Source of the DNA: Actinomycetota bacterium
GTDB taxonomy: Bacteria; Actinomycetota; Thermoleophilia; Solirubrobacterales; Solirubrobacteraceae
Direction: 5' to 3'
NCBI GenBank assembly: GCA_005798685.1
Contig: SYIT01000072.1
Span: 1 to 37,754, forward strand
Length of the DNA stretch: 37,754 nt
Numbering within the stretch: the first letter of the stretch is position 1; the number at the start of each line of letters is the position of its first letter. This document shows positions 23,166-31,303 of the stretch, one piece after another. The position numbers and the translations under genes were made by a program. The notes below the pieces were generated by a model. The model was not told where the DNA came from, ran no database searches, and saw only the letters and a list, made by a program, of their open reading frames with translations.

Positions 23166-23804
23166 CTAGCTGAAGCGAACGCGACCGTTTGAGGCAGCAC
23201 GAACCTGCGCGCGCTCAACGAATTCGAGCCGCTTGACTGTTGCTCGAAGCAGCTGCGCGACGAGCCTGATCCGCTTCGCCTCCGAGCGCAGGTCGAGCAG
23301 GCCCTGCTTGGCTTCGGCGCCGAAGTCAACCGTCGCCGCCATCTCGTAGGCGCTTTTCGCGGATAGCTCTTCAGGTTCGAGCTGTTTATCCGTCGCCTGC
23401 TCGACTAAGTCGGCGTAGGCTTCGCAGGCCTCGGCGTGGGCTTCGCTGAAGTCGTCGCTGGGGACATCGATCTCTGCGTCGTCGAGAAATTCGATCACTG
23501 CCGCCGGGTAGGGGAGGTCGTGGCGCTCCTCGACTACGCGAAATGGCCTCGTGCCGCGCGTGACGATGTTCATCCGCCCGTCCTCACTGCGCTCCGTCAC
23601 CTCGGTTACTTCCATCGCGCAGCCGGTCGCGTGGGCGCCGTCTTCGTCTGTCCAAACGATCCCAAACTCGCGCTCGTTGTCGAGGCACTCGGCGATCATC
23701 GTGCGGTAGCGCTCTTCAAATATGTGCAGCGGCACTAGCTCGCTTGGCAAGGCGACAAGTCCCAGCGGGAAGATCGGAAAGTCTTGAACGCGCTCTTCAT
23801 CCAT
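23166..23804 (-). CDS. LON substrate-binding domain protein
   Basis: A 212-residue protein made of one LON N-terminal (PUA-like) domain without the ATPase or protease parts. Visible blocks are VQDFPIFPLGLVALPSELVPLHIFEERY near the N-terminus, EREFGIVW and NIVTRGTRPFRVVE in the middle, then helices. Stand-alone LON-domain proteins are common in actinobacteria and their role is unclear; they may bind unfolded protein. Start is MDEERVQDFPIF; an upstream start at 23885 would lie inside the divergent photolyase gene and is rejected. Confidence 0.9.
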   Translation of the reverse strand: MDEERVQDFPIFPLGLVALPSELVPLHIFEERYRTMIAECLDNEREFGIVWTDEDGAHATGCAMEVTEVTERSEDGRMNIVTRGTRPFRVVEERHDLPYPAAVIEFLDDAEIDVPSDDFSEAHAEACEAYADLVEQATDKQLEPEELSAKSAYEMAATVDFGAEAKQGLLDLRSEAKRIRLVAQLLRATVKRLEFVERAQVRAASNGRVRFS

Positions 23805-23814
23805 ATAATCCAAG

Positions 23815-23833
23815 TGTACGGCCGCGGCGTACA
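23815..23833. promoter_or_regulatory. Inverted repeat between LON-domain gene and photolyase
   Basis: TGTACG and CGTACA form perfect 6-base arms around a 7-base centre in the 34-bp gap between two divergent starts. The site covers most of that gap and sits 6 bp before the photolyase ATG, as expected for an operator. Confidence 0.5.
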
Positions 23834-23838
23834 GTTCG

Positions 23839-25251
23839 ATGATGGACAAGATCGCGATCGTCTGGCTGCGCCGCGACCTGCGCACGCATGATCACCCGGC
23901 GCTGAGCGCAGCCGCTGTGAGCTGCGATCGCGTCGTACCGCTGTTCGTGCTCGATCAGCGACTGCTTGAGGGCCGCTTTGCGAGCGGGCCGCGAACGGCA
24001 TTCATGCTCGACTGCCTGCGCGAGCTTGACGGGCAGCTCAAGGAGTTAGGCGGTGGGCTGTGTGTGCGCTCCGGCTCGCCAGAGGAGGTAGTTCCGCAGC
24101 TGGCCGAGCAGCTAGGCGCCAGCGAGGTTTATTGGACCAGCGACGTTTCGCCGTTCGCGCTGGAGCGTGACCGCCGAGTCACTGAGACGCTGACAGCGCT
24201 CGGGGTCGAAGCAATCCCCTCGCCGGGCAACTTCTGCGCCGATGTGTCACTTCCACGGACCAAGAACGGCAAGCCGTTTAGCGTTTTCACCCCCTTCTGG
24301 AAGGCGGAGCGAGAGCTGCCGCGCCGCCCGGTGCTGGGTCAGCCGAAGGCGCTGCCGCTGCCGGACGGCCTCGATTGCGGCGAGCTGCCGACCGCGCCTC
24401 AGCTTGGCGCCGAGCTAAGCGAACCGTTCTGCCAGCCCGGCGAGCCCGCAGCGCGCGCCGCGCTCGAGCTGTGGCTCGACGGTCCGATCGACGCTTACGC
24501 CGACCGCCATGATGACCTAAGTGGCGGTACCAGCGACCTCTCACCTTGGCTCCGCTGGGGCTGCATCTCGGCGCGCGAGACCGAACATCGGGCGCAAGAG
24601 CGAGGCGGCGCAGGGGCCGAGGCATTCGTCCGTCAGCTCGCCTGGCGCGACTTCTACGCCCACGTGCTGCTGATGTTTCCGGACAACATCAAACTCGAAT
24701 ATCAAGAGAAGTTTCGCAAGCTCGAATGGGTCGATGACGAGCAGGGCTTCGCGGCCTGGTGCGAAGGCCAAACCGGCTATCCGCTGGTCGACGCCGGAAT
24801 GCGCCAGCTAGCCACCACCGGCTGGATGCACAACCGCGCCCGAATGGTCGTCGGTTCGTTCCTGACGAAGGATCTGCAGATCGACTGGCGCCGCGGCGAG
24901 CAGTGGTTTGAAGAGATGCTGCTCGACGCCGAGCCGTCGCAGAACAACGGCAACTGGCAATGGATCGCTTCGACTGGCGTTGACCCCGCGCCCTACTTTC
25001 GGCGGATCTTCAATCCGATCCTCCAGCAGGAGCGCTTCGACCCAAGCGGTGAGTACGTCCGCCGTTGGGTGCCGGAGCTTGACGGCGTGCCGCAAGCCCA
25101 GCTCGCAGAGCCGTGGAAGATGAGCGAGCAAGAGCAGCAGCAGGCTGGCTGCGTGATCGGCCGCGACTACCCGGCGCCGGTGGTTGAGCACGCGGCGGCG
25201 CGGCTGGCGACAATCGAACGCTACCGAGCGGTCTCTCCGCCGAAGGACTGA
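23839..25251 (+). CDS. phrB: Class I deoxyribodipyrimidine photolyase
   Basis: A 470-residue light-driven repair enzyme for cyclobutane pyrimidine dimers. It has the antenna domain (IVWLRRDLRTHDHPALSAA) and the FAD domain with [56 protein letters not shown], and the class I motif PSQNNGNWQWIASTG. DYPAPVVEH and a short tail end the protein. The motifs are complete, so repair activity is likely. It starts 34 bp from the divergent LON-domain gene, with the inverted repeat between. It is in the same frame as the next photolyase and separated from it only by one TGA stop. Confidence 0.94.
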   Translation: MMDKIAIVWLRRDLRTHDHPALSAAAVSCDRVVPLFVLDQRLLEGRFASGPRTAFMLDCLRELDGQLKELGGGLCVRSGSPEEVVPQLAEQLGASEVYWTSDVSPFALERDRRVTETLTALGVEAIPSPGNFCADVSLPRTKNGKPFSVFTPFWKAERELPRRPVLGQPKALPLPDGLDCGELPTAPQLGAELSEPFCQPGEPAARAALELWLDGPIDAYADRHDDLSGGTSDLSPWLRWGCISARETEHRAQERGGAGAEAFVRQLAWRDFYAHVLLMFPDNIKLEYQEKFRKLEWVDDEQGFAAWCEGQTGYPLVDAGMRQLATTGWMHNRARMVVGSFLTKDLQIDWRRGEQWFEEMLLDAEPSQNNGNWQWIASTGVDPAPYFRRIFNPILQQERFDPSGEYVRRWVPELDGVPQAQLAEPWKMSEQEQQQAGCVIGRDYPAPVVEHAAARLATIERYRAVSPPKD

Positions 25252-25293
25252 TCGGCGATCGGTCGCACCGCACTCATCCTTGGCGACCAGCTG

Positions 25294-26754
25294 ATGGCCA
25301 CCAACCCAGCGCTCGATGGAGCCGAGCGGGTTGTGATGGTTGAGTCGCTATCGGTACTCGGCAGAGGCCCAGTCCACCGTGCACGCGCGCAGATCGTGCT
25401 CAGCGCAATGCGCCACTACGCGGAGGAGCTGCGCGGCCGTGGCCTTGAGGTGACCGAGCACCGCGGCGCGGCCTCGTTCGAAGCGGCGCTGGAGGGCGAG
25501 CGCGGCGAGATCGTCTGTGCACAGCCCAACCGCACCTCCGCGGCCAAGGCATTGGCAGCGCGCGGAGTGAAGCTGATTGACAGCAACCAGTTTTTGACCT
25601 CGCCGCAGCAGTTTGCGGCCTGGGCCGACGGCCGCAAGTCGCTGACGATGGAGCCGTTCTACCGCGAGCAGCGGCGCAGCTTCGGCTTGCTCGTTGACGG
25701 CGAGGGAGAGCCGGCTGGTGGCCGCTGGAACTTTGACGCCGAGAACCGCCGGCCGCCGAAGAGCGGGGTTGAGGCGCCCGCAGCTTGGCGGCCGAGCGAA
25801 GATCAGATTGACGAGCAGGTGCGCGCCGACTTGGTCGGCTGGGAGCTCGAGCTTTGGGGCGAAGACGAGCCGCGCCGCTTCGCTGTGACGGCGGCCGAAG
25901 CTCAGCTCGCTCTCGCCGACTTTGTCGAGCATCGCCTGCCGCAGTTCGGCGCCTGGCAGGACGCAATGGTTCCCGGCGATCCGTTCCTCTTCCATGCGCT
26001 GCTCAGCGTTCCACTAAATCTCGGGCTGATTGAGCCGCTACAGGTGGCACAGGCCGCGCAGGACGCCTGGGAAGAAGGCCGAGTGCCGATCGAAGCGGCC
26101 GAGGGTTTTATCCGCCAAGTGATCGGCTGGCGCGAGTACGTATGGGGGATGTACTGGCTACGCAGCGGGCAGTGGCAGAGCGATAACGCGCTTGAAGCCA
26201 CCGCTCCGCTCCCCGCCGCCTATTGGGGCGAGCCGACTGGCTGGGCCTGCCTTGATGGCGTCGTTGACGGCGTCCGTCGCCACGGTTACGCCAACCACAT
26301 TGAGCGCCTGATGGTGCTCGGCAACGTCGCGATGCTGGCTGGGCTTGAGCCGTGGGAGGTGGTCGGCTGGTTTGAGCGCGCCTTCGTTGACGGAGCTGAG
26401 TGGGTGATGGCACCGAACGCCGCCGGCATGGCGCTCTACGCCGACGGCGGCGCGATGATGACGAAGCCGTACGCGGCAGGGGGCAACTACATCCACAAGA
26501 TGAGCGGCGGCGCCTGGTGCGCGTCGTGCCAATACTCGCCGAAGAAGCGCACCGGTGAGGATGGCTGCCCGGTAAGCGCTCTCTATTGGGATTTCATCGG
26601 CCGCAACGAGCAGCGCTTCGCCGGCAACCACCGGATGGCGATGGCAGTTCGCGGCTGGCAGAAGTTTGATTCCGCCGAGCAGGCGGCGATCAAGGGCCGC
26701 GCCGCGCTGGCCCGCGACGAGTTAGCCGGGATCAGCCCGGGCGCCGAGCGCTGA
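25294..26754 (+). CDS. FeS-type photolyase (PhrB/FeS-BCP family)
   Basis: A bacterial (6-4) photolyase or cryptochrome of the FeS-BCP group, 486 residues from the first ATG. Cysteines at 319, 409, 412 and 425 show the spacing of the [4Fe-4S] ligands in Agrobacterium PhrB (350, 438, 441, 454). Motifs FAAWADGRKSLTMEPFYREQRR, IGWREYVWGMYW and VMAPNAAGMALYADGGAMMTKPY are typical. The family begins with LxLILGDQL; here GRTALILGDQLM is encoded just before the ATG, so that start cuts the first strand. An AAGGA at 25243-25247 and an ATC at 25258-25260 fit a start there. It shares a frame with the upstream photolyase and overlaps the methyltransferase gene at its end. Confidence 0.93.
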   Translation: MATNPALDGAERVVMVESLSVLGRGPVHRARAQIVLSAMRHYAEELRGRGLEVTEHRGAASFEAALEGERGEIVCAQPNRTSAAKALAARGVKLIDSNQFLTSPQQFAAWADGRKSLTMEPFYREQRRSFGLLVDGEGEPAGGRWNFDAENRRPPKSGVEAPAAWRPSEDQIDEQVRADLVGWELELWGEDEPRRFAVTAAEAQLALADFVEHRLPQFGAWQDAMVPGDPFLFHALLSVPLNLGLIEPLQVAQAAQDAWEEGRVPIEAAEGFIRQVIGWREYVWGMYWLRSGQWQSDNALEATAPLPAAYWGEPTGWACLDGVVDGVRRHGYANHIERLMVLGNVAMLAGLEPWEVVGWFERAFVDGAEWVMAPNAAGMALYADGGAMMTKPYAAGGNYIHKMSGGAWCASCQYSPKKRTGEDGCPVSALYWDFIGRNEQRFAGNHRMAMAVRGWQKFDSAEQAAIKGRAALARDELAGISPGAER

Positions 26755-27643
26755 GCAGCAGGTTGTAGAAGATCGTCGCCGGCAGTCGTCCCTCAAGCAG
26801 GCTACGGTCAACTTTCTGCAAGGCAAGGTAGCCGCGGAAGGCGTACTGGCGCCAGAACATCGGCACATCCTCAGGCGCGGCGGTCGCTTCCAGCGCGCGG
26901 TTGGTCCAGCCGAACCAGTTGGCCAGCAGCTCCTCGCCGCGCACGTGAATCTCCTCAAAGCCGGCAGCGTCGGTTAACGCCTCAAGCTCAGAGGGAACGA
27001 AGGCGTGAACATCAACGTGCTGCTCAAGGTCGTGGTTGTGCGCACCGCCGTCGCTATCGCCGACGGTTGCTGGCGCGGCCCGCAGCGCCGCACGCCAGAG
27101 CGGCGCGGCCGTCGTCGCTGCGCGCTTTGGCAGCTGCGCGATGCGATCACCGTTGCGCGACGGCTCGCCAGCGAAGATCACAACCGCGCCAGGCTTTAGA
27201 AGGCGGAAGAACTCGGCGAAGGCTTGTTCCAGGTTGGGGATGTGGTGAAGCACCGCGTGGCCGAGCACGAGGTCGAAGCTCCCGTCCTCGAACGGCAGCG
27301 CTTCGGCGTCGCAGACTTCCGTTGCGACGTCAAGGTTGAGCTTGGCGGCGTTGCCCTCCAGCGCCTTAATCATTCCCGCCGAGATGTCTGTGCAGACGGC
27401 CTCATCGATCGCTCCCGCCATCAGCATGTGAAGCGAGAAGTAGCCGGTGCCGGCGCCAACCTCAAGCGAGCGGCCAAAGTGGGGGAGCGGCCCGCCGAGC
27501 GCCTTTTCAAGCTTCGTCAGAACCTGGTCGCGGCCAACCATTCCCCAGTCGATTCCCCACTTGGCGTCGTAGGCTGACGCCGCGCCGCTGTGGTAGCGCG
27601 TGTTGACGTCGCGGATCTCGTCGGCTGTCTTTGGTGCGGCCAT
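26732..27643 (-). CDS. Class I SAM-dependent methyltransferase
   Basis: A 303-residue methyltransferase with the SAM-binding Rossmann fold: motif I SLEVGAGTGYFSLHML (about 59-74), motif II around VCTDISAGMIKALEG, DAEALPFEDGSFDLVLGHAVLHHI, and LLKPGAVVIFAGEPS. The C-terminal third probably holds the substrate site; a lipid, polyketide or small-molecule substrate cannot be told from sequence. It converges on the FeS photolyase gene (23-bp overlap) and is divergent from the P450 gene, 77 bp away. Confidence 0.88.
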   Translation of the reverse strand: MAAPKTADEIRDVNTRYHSGAASAYDAKWGIDWGMVGRDQVLTKLEKALGGPLPHFGRSLEVGAGTGYFSLHMLMAGAIDEAVCTDISAGMIKALEGNAAKLNLDVATEVCDAEALPFEDGSFDLVLGHAVLHHIPNLEQAFAEFFRLLKPGAVVIFAGEPSRNGDRIAQLPKRAATTAAPLWRAALRAAPATVGDSDGGAHNHDLEQHVDVHAFVPSELEALTDAAGFEEIHVRGEELLANWFGWTNRALEATAAPEDVPMFWRQYAFRGYLALQKVDRSLLEGRLPATIFYNLLLSARRPG

Positions 27644-27720
27644 CGCGAAGGCGGAGGCTAGCGATCGGCAGAAATCCGCGGCCTGCTGACGGCTCGGTTA
27701 GAAGCTGCGAAACTGAAGCG

Positions 27721-29094
27721 ATGGCGATCTCAGCCCCAACCGTCCTTGACCTGCCGCCCGGCCCGCGGCAGCCGCGCTATGCGCAGGCCCTGCAGTGGGT
27801 GATGCGCCCACAGGAGTTTGTCGTGCGCCAGCGCGAGCGCTTCGGCGACGTCTTCACGCTGGAGTTCATCGATGGGCTTCCGCTCGTCGTCCTCAGCGAC
27901 CCCGAGGACATCCGCACCGTCTTCACCGGTTCGGCCGAGGTGATGCACGCCGGCGAGGCCAACAAGTTGCTTGAGCCGGTGTTGGGCTCACGCTCGATCC
28001 TGCTGCTCGATGAGGCCGAACACCTGCGCCATCGGCGGCTCTTGTTGCCGCCATTTCACGGCGAGCGGATGCTGCGCTATGAGCAGATCATGGCCGAGGC
28101 CGCGCGGCGCGAGCTGGCAACTTGGCAGGAGGGTGAGACGATCGAGATGCTTCCGCGGATGCAAGCGATCACGCTTGAGGTGATCATGCGGGCCGTATTT
28201 GGAATTGAAGACGGGCTGGAGATGGAGCGGCTGCGCGTGCTGCTGCGGACGATGCTCCAGCAGACGACCGACATGCGCCAGATGGCGCTGAGCCTGATCC
28301 TTGGGCCAGATTCAGAGCGGCTCCAGCAGCGCCTCGATGAGGTTCTTAGGCCGGTCGATGAAGAGCTCTACCGCGTTATCTCGGGGCACCGCGCCGCGGC
28401 CAACCTCGAAGAGCGCGAGGACATCCTCTCGATGCTGCTGTTGGCGCGCGACGAAGATGGTGAAGCGATGACCGACGAGGAGCTTCGCGACGAGCTGATG
28501 ACGCTGCTGCTGGCCGGCCACGAAACGACTGCCAGCTCACTCTCATGGGCCTTTGAGCAGCTGACGCACCAGCCGCAGACACTGGAACGGCTTACGGAGG
28601 AGCTGCGCGATGGCGGCGACGAGCCATACGCCGAGGCTGTGATCCGCGAGACGATGCGGCTGCGGCCGGTGCTTCCAATCGTGATTCGCCTGCTCAAAGA
28701 GCCGATCACTGTTGGCCAAGGGCGCTTTAGGCTGCCCGCCGGAACGCGCGTGGCTCCGGCGATCATCCTCGTCCACCTGCGCGACGACATCTACCCCGAC
28801 CCCTACCAATTTCGCCCCGAGCGCTTCATCGAAACAGCGCCCGGCACCTATACCTGGATTCCCTTTGGCGGCGGCATGCGGCGCTGCATCGGTTCGGCCT
28901 TTGCACAGTTTGAGATGCGCGCTGTGTTGCGCGCGGTTCTGACTAACTTCGATCTTGAGGCGGCTGGAGGGCCGGAGCGGATTACGCGCCGCTCGCTTAC
29001 GATCGTGCCCGATCACGGCGGCCGCGTGCGCCTTCTCAGGCGCGTGAAGCCGGCTGGCAGCGAGGCCACCGGGAAAGGCGCACAAGCACCCTGA
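27721..29094 (+). CDS. Cytochrome P450
   Basis: A 457-residue soluble heme monooxygenase. The heme ligand is Cys389 in FGGGMRRCIG, the oxygen-activating helix is AGHETT (265-270), and the ExxR pair is Glu310/Arg313. The N-terminus LPPGPRQPRYAQALQWVMRPQEFV resembles CYP110/CYP102-like bacterial P450s. No ferredoxin or reductase gene is beside it, so redox partners must be elsewhere. The stop overlaps the next ATG (TGATG), making an operon with the methyltransferase. The substrate is unknown. Confidence 0.93.
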   Translation: MAISAPTVLDLPPGPRQPRYAQALQWVMRPQEFVVRQRERFGDVFTLEFIDGLPLVVLSDPEDIRTVFTGSAEVMHAGEANKLLEPVLGSRSILLLDEAEHLRHRRLLLPPFHGERMLRYEQIMAEAARRELATWQEGETIEMLPRMQAITLEVIMRAVFGIEDGLEMERLRVLLRTMLQQTTDMRQMALSLILGPDSERLQQRLDEVLRPVDEELYRVISGHRAAANLEEREDILSMLLLARDEDGEAMTDEELRDELMTLLLAGHETTASSLSWAFEQLTHQPQTLERLTEELRDGGDEPYAEAVIRETMRLRPVLPIVIRLLKEPITVGQGRFRLPAGTRVAPAIILVHLRDDIYPDPYQFRPERFIETAPGTYTWIPFGGGMRRCIGSAFAQFEMRAVLRAVLTNFDLEAAGGPERITRRSLTIVPDHGGRVRLLRRVKPAGSEATGKGAQAP

Positions 29095-29909
29095 TGGGGG
29101 CTGGTGAGGCGCCCGAGCGCACCGACCCCGGCGCGCCGCGGATCTTCCAATCGGGCCAGCCTGCAGGCGTGCCACCGCTCGAGCTGACCGGCGAGCGAAC
29201 GCTCCCTGATGTTCCCGAGGAGAACTATTGGTATCGCCGCCACTCTGTCGTCTACGAGTGGATCGGCGCCCGCGTTGGCGGCCTGCGGGTGGTCGACTTG
29301 GCCTGCGGCGAGGGGTACGGAAGCGCGGTGCTGGCGCGCAGCGCCGCCGACGTTGTCGGCGTTGACGCCAACCCGGAAGCCCACGCCCACGCCGCGGCCC
29401 GCTACGCCCGCCCCGGACTCAGCTTCGAGCGCACGCTGATCGATTCCTACGACGAGCCCCGTGACGCCGTCGTCTTCCTCCAGACGATCGAGCACGTAAC
29501 CAATCCGGGGGAGATCCTCGACCACTGTCGTGGCTTGGTCGAGCAGGGCGAGAATCCTGCCGTCTACATCTCGACCCCCAACGTGCTGACGCTGGCGCCG
29601 GAGGGCGCCGATCGCTCCGGCAACCCATGGCACGTTCACGAGTACCTCCCCGGCGAGTTCCGCGAGCTCTGCTCAGCCCACTTTGGCGAGGTAGAGATCT
29701 TTGGCCTTCATCACGCCCGCGCGCTGCGGGCCCATCAGGTTGCGATCGAACGCTTTGGCTGGGATTCGATTCACCGAAGGCTGAAACTGACGAAACGGTT
29801 CTACGACCGTTTCGTGCCGGCGATCTCGGAGCGTGACTTCGCGCTCGTGAGCGAGCGTCAACGCTCGCTCGACGGCGCGCTCGACCTGCTCGCAGTGATG
29901 AGGCCCTGA
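29094..29909 (+). CDS. SAM-dependent methyltransferase, second copy
   Basis: A 271-residue class I methyltransferase unrelated in detail to the one at 26732. Residues 65-75 hold the SAM motif VVDLACGEGYGS, then VVGVDANPEAHAHAAARY and DAVVFLQTIEHVTNPGEIL. An EHVTNP and STPNVLTLAPEG segment resembles methyltransferases in cell-surface sugar clusters. It sits between the P450 and the GH57 enzyme, overlapping the P450 stop. Its position directly before a polysaccharide pair suggests a glycan or lipid-linked sugar substrate, by inference only. Confidence 0.88.
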   Translation: MGAGEAPERTDPGAPRIFQSGQPAGVPPLELTGERTLPDVPEENYWYRRHSVVYEWIGARVGGLRVVDLACGEGYGSAVLARSAADVVGVDANPEAHAHAAARYARPGLSFERTLIDSYDEPRDAVVFLQTIEHVTNPGEILDHCRGLVEQGENPAVYISTPNVLTLAPEGADRSGNPWHVHEYLPGEFRELCSAHFGEVEIFGLHHARALRAHQVAIERFGWDSIHRRLKLTKRFYDRFVPAISERDFALVSERQRSLDGALDLLAVMRP

Positions 29910-29911
29910 CG

Positions 29912-31303
29912 ATGGCGCGGCCCGGGCAGGTGGCGGTTCTCCTCCACACTCACATGCCTTACGTCGAGGGCTTCGGTACCTGGCCGTTTGGCGAGGAGTG
30001 GCTCTGGGAGGCGATCGCCACCTCCTACCTGCCAATCGCCGACCTGCTCGACGACGGCGCTCCTTTGACGCTGTCGCTGACCCCCGTCCTTTGCGACCAG
30101 CTTGAGGCGCCCGGCGTGGCGGACCGATGCGCGGCGTTCCTGCGCGAGCTGCGGCCGCAGTCGCACCGGCTCGACGCGGAAGGTTGCCGCGCAGGCGGCC
30201 GCGATGACCTTGCCGAGGAGCTGGACCGTGCAGCCGGCCAGTACTCGGATGCGCTAACCGCGGTTGATCGCTGCGGCGGCGATCTGCTGTCGCGACTTGC
30301 GCCGCACGCCGCTTGGACCAGCAGCGCGACGCACGCGATTCTGCCGCTGCTGGCGACCAACTCCGGCGTGAGGCTCCAGGTCGAGAACGGCGCCGCAAGC
30401 CATCGCAGGCGGTTCCAGCGCAAGTGGCGCGGCGGCTTCTGGATTCCTGAGTGCGCGCATGAGCCGTGGATCGATCGCTTGCTTGAGGAGGCGGGCGTTC
30501 ACGCGGCCTGCGTTGAGCTGACGCAGCACTTCGGCGCCGGCGACCCGCGCCAATTGCGGCCGCTGCGCAGCGCCGATGGTCCGCTGCTGGTGCCGATCGA
30601 CCGCGCATTAATTGAGCTCATCTGGGGCTCGGGCGGCTATCCGGCTGGCGGCGCTTACCGCGACAACCACCAGCGCACGACCTACGACCATCGCCCGTGG
30701 GCCAACGACGGCGAGGTTTATGACAGTCAGCGAGCCGAGCAGCAGGCCAAGGACGACGCCGACGATTTCGCCGAGCGCTGCGCCGAACGCGTGGCTGGCG
30801 GCGGGCTCTGCACGCTGGCTTTCGACACTGAGCTCTTCGGCCTCTGGTGGCATGAGGGCCCGACTTTTCTTGCGGCCTTCGTAGAAGCCTGCCAGCGGCG
30901 CGGCGTTGGACTCGCCCCGCTCGACGACGCGCTCGAGCAAGTCGAAGCTGACCCCTGGCCGATCGGGCTCGACCGCGCAACGAGCTGGGGTAAAGCGAAT
31001 TCGCTGCGCACTTGGTCGTCACCGAAGGTCGCTGCGATCACCGGCCCAGCTCGCGACGCCGAGCTGCGCGCGCTCGCCGCCGGCCCGAGCCTCGCGCCTC
31101 GCGCAGCGCGCGAGCTATTGGCGCTGCAGGCCAGTGACTGGGCCTTCCTGGAGGCAGATGATCTCGCCGGCCCTTACCCGATTGAGCGCTTCAGCGGTCA
31201 CCTCGATAACTTCAACGCCGAGCTGGTCTCGGTACCCTTAGGCGAGGCTGCGCTTCGCAATCTCGCGCCAGCGCTGAGCCTCGCACCGCTGCTTGAGCCA
31301 TGA
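29912..31303 (+). CDS. GH57 1,4-alpha-glucan branching enzyme
   Basis: A 463-residue family 57 glycoside hydrolase of the branching type, like Thermococcus TK1436. HTHMPYVEGFG at residues 12-22 is the first family block. The nucleophile is Glu180 in GGFWIPECAH and the acid/base is Asp305 in LAFDTELFG, matching GH57. A C-terminal helical domain follows. It would introduce alpha-1,6 branches into glycogen. The next gene, a GT4 synthase, overlaps by ATGA, so both probably make a branched alpha-glucan. Confidence 0.9.
   Translation: MARPGQVAVLLHTHMPYVEGFGTWPFGEEWLWEAIATSYLPIADLLDDGAPLTLSLTPVLCDQLEAPGVADRCAAFLRELRPQSHRLDAEGCRAGGRDDLAEELDRAAGQYSDALTAVDRCGGDLLSRLAPHAAWTSSATHAILPLLATNSGVRLQVENGAASHRRRFQRKWRGGFWIPECAHEPWIDRLLEEAGVHAACVELTQHFGAGDPRQLRPLRSADGPLLVPIDRALIELIWGSGGYPAGGAYRDNHQRTTYDHRPWANDGEVYDSQRAEQQAKDDADDFAERCAERVAGGGLCTLAFDTELFGLWWHEGPTFLAAFVEACQRRGVGLAPLDDALEQVEADPWPIGLDRATSWGKANSLRTWSSPKVAAITGPARDAELRALAAGPSLAPRAARELLALQASDWAFLEADDLAGPYPIERFSGHLDNFNAELVSVPLGEAALRNLAPALSLAPLLEP

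Noticed and set aside
25249-25251. Selenocysteine at the TGA between the photolyases
   Set aside because: No photolyase is known with selenocysteine, no hairpin suited to SECIS was seen after it, and the residue would fall between two complete domains.
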